Shown here piece by piece: positions 36,964 through 43,994 of a stretch of DNA of 64,000 nucleotides. The DNA is from Mucilaginibacter_A sp965201005. Its GTDB lineage: Bacteria > Bacteroidota > Bacteroidia > Sphingobacteriales > Sphingobacteriaceae. Location of the stretch: the NCBI RefSeq assembly GCF_965201005.1, contig NZ_OZ241747.1, positions 1,860,001 through 1,924,000 of the forward strand, in the 5' to 3' direction. The notes beneath the pieces were generated by a model. The model saw nothing but the letters and a program-made list of their open reading frames with translations. It did no database searches and was not told where the DNA came from. The position numbers and the translations under genes were made by a program. Position 1 is the first letter of the stretch. Every line of letters begins with the position of its first letter.

Positions 36964-39453
36964 TTAGTTTTCTTTATAAAATTTATTCAAATTTTCTGTT
37001 GCCTTTTGGTCGCAAAGCCTTAAAATCCTTACAAAGAATAGATAGACAATATATTCTTTATAATCACCATATTGAAATCCTTCTAACCTTACTTGTAATT
37101 CATCTTTTTGCAAGGTTACATCTAATTCAAATTCAACTAATAATTTTTCTATTATCTTATAATTGATTTCAGATATTTTAAAAGTCAGGTCCTCCCTATG
37201 TAATAATTTGGGGCTGTGGTGTTTGGCAATTGCCATAGAGATGCCACTTTTCAAATATTCATTATCATAATATGTTTCAATAATTTCTTGAAATGCAAAA
37301 GCACCTACTCCTGCGTGTGATGGTCGCTTATTAAGTCCAGATTTTTTACTTAGTTCAATATCCTTTTCGTCTTTGCTATTAAAATCAGTATGTCCTAAAA
37401 TGTCTTTGAAATTCTTAAAGTCTATACCTTCTTTTAGTGCTTGATATCGTTGCATCGGTTTTTGCCAATTCTCATTCAACTTTCCATAATCATGTAATAT
37501 AATCATCCACTGTATCAATTTTAGAAAATCTTTTTTGGTAAGCTCTGGTTCTTCTATGTAATTGGCTAATTTGTTAAAAATAAAGTCTAATTTATTATTT
37601 TGGATTTCGTTGGTTTTTAAAAAAACTTGATTAAATGCACCAATTAAACCCATGTTATGCTGATAAAAAGTATCCTTAGTGAGAGGTTTAAAATCATTTT
37701 CCTTTTCTTTAAATTCACTTTGTGGGGATAAATTCCTAAACGTGTTTTCATATTGCCAATTAAATCCTAAACCTTTGTCATATCCAAAAAAATCAGCATT
37801 TACATAAACTTTGGTTAGAATTTTTTTGAAGCTTTCTTGTTCTAACTCTTTAAGGACTAGTTTTCTATCTTCATCATTTTCTAAAAATATGTCATCATCT
37901 TCTTTCAATTCCCATGCTAATGCTTCAGCATCATAAAGTGGACTTTTTACAATTTTATTGAGCCAACCGACCAAACTCCACTTGTACATTCCAACTGATT
38001 GATATCGAAATGGGAACTGAGCAATTTCTTCTTTTTGATTTTCGTTTATTAAAACTATTTCAACACTTTGAATATCTCGAATGGTAATACGATAATTGTT
38101 TTTTTGGCATTCATTCCAGCTTCTTTTTATTAAATCCTGATTGAACCCTCCGTCTTGGCCAATTTGCATCTTTCTAATAATATCTCTATCGGATTCTCCT
38201 AAAATTGATGCAATTAGTTGTTTAGGAATATCACCATCAAGTGTTAAATATTTCTTTAATTCGGCAAAAGTTTGTTCACATATCCTTTCCTCGTAAGGCA
38301 AATATTTACTTTTTAGCTTTCTTATTTCATCCCTATCCTCGTTTGTTTCAGGTTCTAATTCAATTAATTCTTTCTCTTCTATACTATGCAAAGAATAAAT
38401 AAAAATCAGCCCTGTTTCATTTGCAAACCTTGCACATCGCCCAACCCTTTGTAAAAACGAACTAATTGGTGAAATTTCAGTGTGCATAACAGAACATGAA
38501 ATATCCATCCCGGCTTCAATTACTTGAGTTGAAATTAGTATTGCATTAATATTGATCGATTCTTTTCCAAATAGTTTTTTCAGTTTACTTTCTTTTTCTT
38601 TTCTGTCTTTATCAAAAAATCTTGAGTGCAAACAAATTATTTCTGTATTTTTAAAAATCAAACTGTCTGTTAATTTTTTCTCTTCTATCAAATCAAAATA
38701 AATTTTCTGTGCATTCTCTACTCGATTACAAATTACTATTGTTTTGTTTATGTGATTTTCAATAATATTATTATGATCAAGAGTATTGTTTTGAATCTTT
38801 ATTATCTTTTTGTCTTTTGCTGGTAAAAGAGAATTTATCTTACTTTTATCTTCTTCAAAATCATCTATAGTTATTATTTCATAATTAGTTAAGCTTTCCT
38901 TTAAATCTTTCATAAAACCTTCACTTAAAGTTGCTGTCATAATGCAACATCTACAAAGATTTCCTAACATTCTAAGTGTTCCAATTGTGGTAGCCATTGA
39001 AAGACCTTCATCTAACAAATGGAACTCATCAAAAACTAAATAACTTCCAATTAAAGCTCCTGCATTAATATTCGCTTGCCTTGGAGAAAGGGCCAAGGGG
39101 AAACAAAGAAAGTTACTTAACGTCTGGTCAATAGTTGAAAAAATAATGTCATTTTCAAAATATGGATCTTCCCCATACTCACCAGTTTGTATGGAAGCAG
39201 GACAAACTTCTTTTACATCTTCATAAATTGAGTTTGCCAAAGTTCTTAATGGCAAACTATATATCATCTTGGAAGGGAAATTAGTTAGTTGATTATGTTG
39301 CGCAAATAAAAAAGGAATTATAGAAGCCCATGTTTTACCAGCTCCTGTAGGGACAGACAAAATAACATTCTTTCCACTTAATAGGGTTTCCGCTACTTTT
39401 AACTGATATTGATATGGTTCGTTTTTTATAAGGTTTTTAAAGTAATCTTTCAT
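36964..39453 (-). CDS. cas3: Cas3 helicase-nuclease with C-terminal HD domain
   Basis: It is the DNA-shredding effector recruited by target-bound Cascade. The 829-residue protein begins directly with the SF2 helicase: Walker A VPTGAGKT (about 34-41), DEFH box (about 140), and the arginine-finger region FLQRVGRCARFANETG. The HD nuclease lies at the C-terminus: MIILHDYGKLNENWQ (His-Asp at about 654-655), RPSHAGVGAF (about 712), AKHHSP (about 744) and LRLCDQKAT (about 816). In most Cas3 proteins the HD domain comes first; C-terminal HD is described for type I-G (formerly I-U). All metal ligands appear present, so I expect an active enzyme. It starts 69 bp after the DUF433 gene. Confidence 0.93.
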   Translation of the reverse strand: MKDYFKNLIKNEPYQYQLKVAETLLSGKNVILSVPTGAGKTWASIIPFLFAQHNQLTNFPSKMIYSLPLRTLANSIYEDVKEVCPASIQTGEYGEDPYFENDIIFSTIDQTLSNFLCFPLALSPRQANINAGALIGSYLVFDEFHLLDEGLSMATTIGTLRMLGNLCRCCIMTATLSEGFMKDLKESLTNYEIITIDDFEEDKSKINSLLPAKDKKIIKIQNNTLDHNNIIENHINKTIVICNRVENAQKIYFDLIEEKKLTDSLIFKNTEIICLHSRFFDKDRKEKESKLKKLFGKESININAILISTQVIEAGMDISCSVMHTEISPISSFLQRVGRCARFANETGLIFIYSLHSIEEKELIELEPETNEDRDEIRKLKSKYLPYEERICEQTFAELKKYLTLDGDIPKQLIASILGESDRDIIRKMQIGQDGGFNQDLIKRSWNECQKNNYRITIRDIQSVEIVLINENQKEEIAQFPFRYQSVGMYKWSLVGWLNKIVKSPLYDAEALAWELKEDDDIFLENDEDRKLVLKELEQESFKKILTKVYVNADFFGYDKGLGFNWQYENTFRNLSPQSEFKEKENDFKPLTKDTFYQHNMGLIGAFNQVFLKTNEIQNNKLDFIFNKLANYIEEPELTKKDFLKLIQWMIILHDYGKLNENWQKPMQRYQALKEGIDFKNFKDILGHTDFNSKDEKDIELSKKSGLNKRPSHAGVGAFAFQEIIETYYDNEYLKSGISMAIAKHHSPKLLHREDLTFKISEINYKIIEKLLVEFELDVTLQKDELQVRLEGFQYGDYKEYIVYLFFVRILRLCDQKATENLNKFYKEN

Positions 39454-39522
39454 ACTTCCAATACTAAAATTGATATGGCACTAACATTAGATAATATTTC
39501 CAGTCTCACATCTAAACCTAAT

Positions 39523-39744
39523 TTAATTATTAACGTAATATATACAAGCTAAAAAATCCTCTCTGGATAACTCAGGAAAATCATCAATAATTTCTTCCAT
39601 TGTCATCCCTGAAGCAAAATAGCTAAGTACATCTGTTACCGAAATGCGTAAACCTCTAATACAAGGTTGCCCACTTCTTTTTCCTGGTTCTAAAGTAATC
39701 CTGCTGTTATAATCAATTCTTTCGCTCATATACATCGTGTCCAT
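39523..39744 (-). CDS. DUF433 (VapB-like antitoxin family) protein
   Basis: This 73-residue protein is of the DUF433 family: RITLEPGKRSGQPCIRGLRI, then SVTDVLSYFASGMTMEEIID and DFPELSREDFLACIYYV. This is a small winged-helix-like domain usually found as the antitoxin partner of a PIN-like DUF5615 toxin. No such toxin gene is present; the next gene downstream is cas3, so this is a solitary antitoxin-like DNA-binding protein. The start codon lies 10 nt after a degenerate CRISPR repeat (39755-39779) in its 5' untranslated region. It may act as a transcriptional regulator of the operon or be left over from a toxin-antitoxin pair. Confidence 0.88.
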   Translation of the reverse strand: MDTMYMSERIDYNSRITLEPGKRSGQPCIRGLRISVTDVLSYFASGMTMEEIIDDFPELSREDFLACIYYVNN

Positions 39745-39754
39745 TTATATGAAA

Positions 39755-39779
39755 ATTTCATTTCCTATTCGGTGCGATT
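39755..39779 (-). repeat. Isolated degenerate CRISPR repeat inside the cas operon
   Basis: ATTTCATTTCCTATTCGGTG followed by CGATT matches 21 of the first 25 positions of the array repeat in the same orientation. The last five array bases are replaced by a T run. It is nearly 9 kb from the array, in the 130-bp gap between the DUF3800 and DUF433 genes. On the minus strand it ends GGAAATGAAAT 10 nt before the DUF433 ATG, so Cas6 could cut this leader if it still recognises the repeat. Confidence 0.8.
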
Positions 39780-39874
39780 TTTTTTATGTTTGTAGTGTAC
39801 AAATTGCTTTAGTCTCTAAAACTCGCTACATGTGGGGGTTGCTTTAAGCACGGAACTAATGGAATTTGTATTTT

Positions 39875-40609
39875 TTAAATTTTTTTATTAAGAAATTCTT
39901 CTACAGTCGTTTTTTCAAACAAGCCACCTTTACTGTTTGATACATATGTTATTTTATCAGCCATTGCTTTGATAAACCTTGCTTCTCCTTTCATTATCCA
40001 CCTTTGCAAAGCCCACAACATATAATCAATAACACAAAGCTCAGGATACTCAGAACTTTTAACTATATCTGCTGAATATAATATATTTTCTTGCTGCATC
40101 TCTTTATTCAGTGCCGCTTTAATCACCCGATCAAAATCGTCGTTGGTTGTTTTGTTTCGCCTGCTTAAATAGAAAGAATGTTCATCCTGATAATTATAAA
40201 TTGGAAGGTCTAATAGCTGTTCTACTACATGAAAATAAAATCTTGTTGGCTTTTTATCAAATACCTCAATAAATTCTGCAGGTTCTTTTTCCACTATTGA
40301 AAAGTAACATTTAAAGTCATTTCGGCTTCGTAAAAATTGAAAAAATGCTGCACGAACATCAGTATGATCTGACCTTGCATGAAAAAAATGATTTTCTACT
40401 TTCATCGAATCAATACTGTTGTAATAAACATCGTTCAAGATATTCTCTTGAAACTCCAGTACATCTTTTCTTAGTCGCTTCCGGTCGTTTGTTTCTAATA
40501 ATCCCATTATTAATATAGGATGCCATCCTTCATATTCCCAAAGTTTCTTGCCGCGCTTTCCAAAAAATTCCGCATCGCCAGATTCATCCAAAAAATAAAA
40601 TTTCTTCAT
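39875..40609 (-). CDS. DUF3800 protein between cas6 and cas3
   Basis: This 244-residue protein starts MKKFYFLDESGDAEFFGKRG; the FLDESGD motif is the hallmark of DUF3800, a family with an RNase-H-like fold and conserved acidic residues. The segment YSADIVKSSEYPELCVIDYM and the WALQRWIMKGE helix are also typical. The family is found often in phages, mobile elements and defence islands; a nuclease role is suspected but unproven. Its gene is bracketed by CRISPR-repeat-like sequences: a crRNA-like element in its leader (40627-40694) and a degenerate repeat after it (39755-39779). The start 40609 is the only ATG that keeps the motif. Confidence 0.88.
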   Translation of the reverse strand: MKKFYFLDESGDAEFFGKRGKKLWEYEGWHPILIMGLLETNDRKRLRKDVLEFQENILNDVYYNSIDSMKVENHFFHARSDHTDVRAAFFQFLRSRNDFKCYFSIVEKEPAEFIEVFDKKPTRFYFHVVEQLLDLPIYNYQDEHSFYLSRRNKTTNDDFDRVIKAALNKEMQQENILYSADIVKSSEYPELCVIDYMLWALQRWIMKGEARFIKAMADKITYVSNSKGGLFEKTTVEEFLNKKI

Positions 40610-40626
40610 ACCCTAGTTATAAAAAC

Positions 40627-40694
40627 AAGAAAGCCTGCGTTGGTGCGATTACATTTAAAAACTATCCTATTTCAATTCCTTGGCAGGCTTTCTT
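40627..40694 (-). ncRNA. Putative CreA/CreR-like crRNA-like RNA (two half repeats around a mini-spacer)
   Basis: Read on the minus strand, AGGAATTGAAAT (40680-40669) equals the last 12 nt of the CRISPR repeat, including the 8-nt handle. It is followed by a mini-spacer of about 17-18 nt, then AATCGCACCA (40650-40641), which equals 10 nt of the 5' half of the repeat. Each half kept is the one a crRNA retains. Sixteen nt of the mini-spacer (AGGATAGTTTTTAAAT) occur again at the 3' end of cas6 (40732-40717), preceded by CCA. The whole is enclosed by a perfect 12-bp inverted repeat (AAGAAAGCCTGC and its complement) followed by GTTTTT, a possible terminator. Expression is inferred, not shown. Confidence 0.6.
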
Positions 40695-40698
40695 ATTT

Positions 40699-40732
40699 CA
40701 AAGATAGATTTTTTTTATTTAAAAACTATCCT
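40699..40732 (-). promoter_or_regulatory. Predicted promoter of the crRNA-like element and DUF3800 gene, with mini-spacer target
   Basis: On the minus strand TATCTTTG (40706-40699) is an exact TAnnTTTG -7 box; start of transcription would be near 40692, at the left edge of the first half repeat. Just upstream, overlapping the expected -33 region and the cas6 stop codon, is the 16-nt sequence matching the mini-spacer, with CCA on the PAM side. Cascade bound here would block this promoter. Confidence 0.5.
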
Positions 40733-41569
40733 TGGACAAATTTTTATTTTTTGGCTTTTAAGTTGGATTTCCCCTTCCACACAACCAAATCCCATCCCGT
40801 TCATTCCGCCCAAACCAGCATTCAATGCCATTTCCACAACCTTGCCCGAAGCTTGCATCTCCAACTCAAAACCCAAAAACCCGCGTACTTTAGTTTCGGC
40901 GGCTTTGCCTGCTTTTATGGTAATTAACCGCGATTTTAGTTTTGCTATTGCGCAGGTTTTTATTTCAAAAGGCTTTTGTTGGGTTTCCTGTTCTGCTGTT
41001 TCCGGCCCATAAGCTACAGCCAATTTTTCGCACAGGTTTTGTTTCAGCAGCGCGATAAAATCTTCATCTTCCGGCGAAAGGTAATCATCGTTTCCACGGT
41101 TATTTTTTCGGCCTATTATAATGGGCGAAAGCAGCTTTAAGTTTACGGTGTGTATGGTTTCCAAACTGCTGTTGGCAACAATCGCAGGCAAAGCTTCAAT
41201 TTGTGTTACTGTAAAATCAGCCTGCGCCGTATAATCTCCGATAGAAAGCTGCTGGTTGGCAAACACGCCTTTAACCAGGTTCTCAGCAAACTCCGGCATG
41301 TGGCAGGCCAGTACAAACGAAACGGAATTGTCTTGCAGCTTCAATGCTTCTTTTACCACTATAAATTTGGCTTGCAGGTTTGAAAAAGTAAAAAATTTAA
41401 AATGCCGGGAATAGTCATTTTGCGCGTAGCCTTTCTGGTGCAGAAATGCTGCGTAGCTTTCATCGGCTTGTGCTATCTTTTTATAAATAACCGCAGATAG
41501 TGCATAAGGATAATTAAAAGGAACAAAGGTTTCGCCCTGTAAAGGAGTTAGCGTAATTTTAAATTGCAT
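40715..41569 (-). CDS. cas6: Cas6, pre-crRNA processing endoribonuclease
   Basis: It cuts the array transcript inside each repeat and leaves the ATTGAAAT handle. The 284-residue protein has two RAMP ferredoxin folds: an N-terminal strand MQFKITLTPLQGETFVPFNY with PYALSAVIYKKI, and the C-terminal glycine-rich loop NAGLGGMNGMGFGCVEGEI (about 254-272), diagnostic of Cas6. It is the first gene of the operon. Its composition is closer to the chromosome than that of cas3-cas8-cas7-cas5, and it contains one copy of the interspersed motif (41344-41357). The last codons overlap the mini-spacer target of the adjacent crRNA-like element. Confidence 0.95.
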   Translation of the reverse strand: MQFKITLTPLQGETFVPFNYPYALSAVIYKKIAQADESYAAFLHQKGYAQNDYSRHFKFFTFSNLQAKFIVVKEALKLQDNSVSFVLACHMPEFAENLVKGVFANQQLSIGDYTAQADFTVTQIEALPAIVANSSLETIHTVNLKLLSPIIIGRKNNRGNDDYLSPEDEDFIALLKQNLCEKLAVAYGPETAEQETQQKPFEIKTCAIAKLKSRLITIKAGKAAETKVRGFLGFELEMQASGKVVEMALNAGLGGMNGMGFGCVEGEIQLKSQKIKICPRIVFK

Positions 41570-41854
41570 GTAAGGTTTTGGTGCTTACAAGGTAATTATT
41601 TTTTAAAAGAAAATTTATAAGTTTTAATTAATATGGCTAATAATTATTTATTTGATGAAATCAATTGTAGAACTTTCAAATCATGTGCCGATAGGAGGGT
41701 GCTTTCGTTTAAATCATCAAATACTTAATAGGCAGTGTCAGCTTGAAAAACGCATTTTACGACTAATTATGAAATCTACCACATAATGATGAGCCAATAC
41801 GATGCTCTAACATTAAACCGAAATTTGCTGTATTTGAACTTAAAACCGTAAGTA
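41570..41854. other. Gene-free stretch upstream of cas6
   Basis: This 285-bp AT-rich gap should contain the cas operon promoter on the minus strand. I find no convincing gene. On the minus strand I see no strong TAnnTTTG box close to the cas6 ATG. Confidence 0.4.
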
Positions 41855-42062
41855 ATGAATACGATTGAAGAACTGAATGCGATTGGCAGTACGGCAGTTG
41901 AGGAAGAAGAAATTGGAAAACGGCAAACCCTTCTTGTTCTGGTCAAACGAATTACCCAAAAACCAAAGTTACCTCGAATATCCCGACCGTTCAATCAAGA
42001 TTGTAACTGTAAGTTCTGATTTAAAATCATTTCATCTCGTTTCTGAGCTTACTCAAAATTAG
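41855..42062 (+). pseudogene. Frameshifted partner gene of the zeta-toxin locus
   Basis: ATG 41855 opens MNTIEELNAIGSTAVEEEEI; after about 18 residues the sensible sequence continues in another frame as LENGKPFLFWSNELPKNQSY and DRSIKIVTVSSDLKSFHLVS, ending at 42062. A single frameshift near 41905 joins the two into a protein of about 68 residues. A short protein of this kind precedes zeta-type kinases in related genomes and is the likely antitoxin or accessory partner, from memory. It is broken here. Confidence 0.65.
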
Positions 42063-42098
42063 ATTAACACTATTAGAGGCAAGCTCAACTTACAGTAA

Positions 42099-42721
42099 AT
42101 GCCGAACCTGTATATCATTACTGGTTCTAACGGTGCAGGAAAATCTACAGTAGGGCCGGAGTATCTCCCAAAAGTAATTCACAGTAGTTATTCAGTTTTT
42201 GATAAATCTGCTTTACACAAAAAAACTTAACGAACTATTTCTAAACGTAACTCGTTCTGCTAAGTATGCACGCCGGGACGCGCTTAACTTTGTAATTGAG
42301 TTGTTTGAACAGCAAATTGAAGCTGCGCTGGCTAAAGGAGAAGATTAGGCCAATGAAGTTCACTTTACCAATAATGAAACTTGGGAAAAGCCAAAGCAAT
42401 TTAAGCGGTCGGGTTATCATATTCACTTAATTTTCTTAGGGCTGAATAACCCGGAACTATCTCAATTCAGGGTTACGAAACGGGTAACAGAAGGCGGCCA
42501 TTACGTCGATCCGCAAACGCTCCAGGATAAATTTATGGGAATTTGCAAAAATTGAATATACATCACGGCTTGATTGATGATCTAACCATTGTAAACACAT
42601 CAGCAATTAACCATAAAGTTTTATTTAAGACTGTGAATCATCAGGTAGCATATCATACATCAATTTAGGAACTTCCAGAATGGTTCATTGATTATCTCCC
42701 TTTTGTTGTGCAGTTTTTTAG
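42099..42721 (+). pseudogene. Decayed zeta-toxin-type kinase
   Basis: The frame begins MPNLYIITGSNGAGKSTVGP with an intact Walker A (GSNGAGKS), then breaks near 42225. Family sequence resumes in other frames: LNELFLNVTRSAKYARRDAL (about 42228-42290), LFEQQIEAALAKGED then a stop at 42346, then FTNNETWEKPKQFKRSGYHI, HLIFLGLNNPELSQFRVTKR and VTEGGHYVDPQTLQDKFMGN. Another break and stop follow before ELPEWFIDYLPFVVQ. At least two frameshifts and two stops make it inactive. Intact zeta-like proteins phosphorylate UDP-GlcNAc or other small substrates. The locus is a relic of a stabilising toxin-antitoxin module near the island end. Confidence 0.85.
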
Positions 42722-42938
42722 TTAGCTCAAATAATTATAACATCACCTGCGGTACTTATACTTGGGCTATCGCTTTCATATTTGTCGCACGATAAAAAAT
42801 CAATAATAGGCTCCTGACTTGTAAGCAATTAATTATCTTTGTGATAAGATTTACAGAGATAAAAAGACTGTGCAACATCTGTGGCGGCTGATTATCTGGT
42901 GATAGTTAACTGGCTAAAATTCAATGAGTTAGGAATTA
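42722..42938. other. Gene-free stretch before the right attachment site
   Basis: No gene is seen. TATCTTTG at 42834-42841 is an exact -7 promoter box, 98 bp before the duplicated tRNA tail; in the intact tRNA-Ser the corresponding distance is 104 bp. The stretch between them (GTGGCGGCTGA near 42882, GGCTAAA near 42912) could be a worn-down tRNA-Ser gene. Confidence 0.4.
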
Positions 42939-42957
42939 GGTTCGAATCCCTCCCTCA
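42939..42957 (+). repeat. Right attachment site: duplicated tRNA-Ser tail
   Basis: GGTTCGAATCCCTCCCTCA is identical to 25981-25999 in tRNA-Ser, the T-arm and 3' acceptor strand. The match breaks at the next base (ACG here, CCG in the tRNA). No tRNA fold is possible from the sequence before it. Confidence 0.9.
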
Positions 42958-42984
42958 ACGCCAGTTTTGATAACAAAATATATT

Positions 42985-43017
42985 AAAAGCCTGCAAATCA
43001 ATTGATTGCAGGCTTTT
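42985..43017 (+). terminator. Hairpin terminator after the duplicated tRNA tail
   Basis: AAAAGCCTGCAAATCA pairs with TGATTGCAGGCTTTT and is followed by a T run. It is a diverged relative of the tRNA-Ser terminator at 26026-26060, suggesting that more than 19 bp was once duplicated. Confidence 0.85.
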
Positions 43018-43384
43018 GTTTTTTTTAGTCAAAACGTACATTCTATTCACCAATTCCCTGCAAAAAGGTGAGTAATCCGGTGAGTAGTTTTGAAGGATAA
43101 CCCTACTCACCGAATTGCTAGTAACTGTTTGATAAACAAGATCTTTAAAAAGCTATAAATGTAGGCCTTCGTGTAGAACATACTTTATCTGATGCCAATT
43201 CTATAAGTTCCGGTATTGAGAATAAGCGGTTTATACTGATTTTTTCGCTTCCGTTTCTGTTGATCAGCAACTGAACAGCAGCAATAAATTTAATTTTACA
43301 TTAATACGGAGGATCAACAGGCCAAATTACAGCTCACTTAATATATAACTTTCCTTAAGCGTATAACTGATGTTAAGTTTCTTA
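43018..43384. other. Gene-free stretch right of the island
   Basis: No gene is supported here. There is an inverted repeat GGTGAGTAG (43079-43087) with CTACTCACC (43103-43111). Short open stretches on the plus strand have many stops and could be remains of older mobile DNA. Confidence 0.4.
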
Positions 43385-43939
43385 TTATCTGCAATTTAAA
43401 GCGGGCTTTAGTCCTTCTTTATCTTTTGTTAAAACTGCTTTTCCGTTTTTAAAAGTTACGATCCAAATACTATCATAATCATCATCCGGCCAAATCAAAT
43501 TATCAGAAATACCCAAAGCATGGATGATGGATTTAATGGCTTTATGCTCCCAAACTATCAAAACAGTGCCGTTTTTACTTTTTAGGTCTTGGGCGATTCC
43601 GGTTGAATCTTTTTCGGTGTGGCTGCTGTTGATCGGCAGGTTATATTTGATAGCAACCGGAGTTATGGTTTGAAACATCCTGGCGTGTTTGGTAGATTCG
43701 CCTAAAGCCAAACCCGGAACAAAAAGAAAGGATGGCACGCCAAATTTTTTGTTGATCAGATCTGGTAAAAGTAAAGCCCGGTTTAAGCCCTGACAGGTCA
43801 GGTTATCGCCTTTTAATGGTTTTTCGCCGTGGCGTATAAAAATCAGTTTTAAATTTGGGGCTTGGGCTGATGCTTCTTTTACCGCATAAAAATTAGCGAA
43901 AGCAAATGCAAGTAATAAAACAACGTGTTTAAATTTCAT
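43385..43939 (-). CDS. Secreted histidine-phosphatase-family protein
   Basis: It is a phosphoglycerate-mutase-like (histidine phosphatase superfamily) protein. I chose ATG 43939 because it gives a signal peptide (MKFKHVVLLLAFAFANFYAV, cleavage near ASAQ). The catalytic RHG motif is in KLIFIRHGEKPLKG (about 37-50) and the second histidine is likely in VLIVWEHKAIKSIIH. The length of 184 residues fits the short branch of the family. It is probably periplasmic; the substrate is unknown. It stands alone, just outside the island. It contains a GATGCTTCTTTTACC motif at 43869. Confidence 0.88.
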   Translation of the reverse strand: MKFKHVVLLLAFAFANFYAVKEASAQAPNLKLIFIRHGEKPLKGDNLTCQGLNRALLLPDLINKKFGVPSFLFVPGLALGESTKHARMFQTITPVAIKYNLPINSSHTEKDSTGIAQDLKSKNGTVLIVWEHKAIKSIIHALGISDNLIWPDDDYDSIWIVTFKNGKAVLTKDKEGLKPALNCR

Positions 43940-43994
43940 TATTTGAATATTCACATCTCCTTTGATATTGATTGTTTTGATATTTATATAAAAC

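Larger units (their letters stand above)
25981..42957. mobile_element. tRNA-Ser genomic island carrying a CRISPR-Cas system
   Basis: The boundaries are the direct repeat GGTTCGAATCCCTCCCTCA, in the tRNA tail (25981-25999) and at 42939-42957, about 17 kb apart. Just inside the left end is the N-terminal part of a Bacteroidota tyrosine integrase, the expected place for the recombinase of a tRNA-inserted element. Contents are the integrase fragment, an IS3 element, the CRISPR array, the cas operon with accessory genes, and a decayed zeta-toxin locus. The truncated integrase and decayed toxin suggest an old, fixed island. The interspersed chromosomal motif is rare inside it, as expected for imported DNA. 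Confidence 0.8.

Noticed and set aside
41776..41994. A 72-codon minus-strand ORF over the zeta partner gene
   Set aside because: It is the reverse-strand shadow of a broken but recognisable plus-strand gene.
42241..42426. A 61-codon minus-strand ORF over the zeta pseudogene
   Set aside because: It lies opposite the recognisable zeta-kinase sequence and has no features of its own.
43018..43384. Possible remains of a second integrase right of the island
   Set aside because: Short open stretches show no Arm or catalytic motif that I can recognise; only a small inverted repeat is certain.
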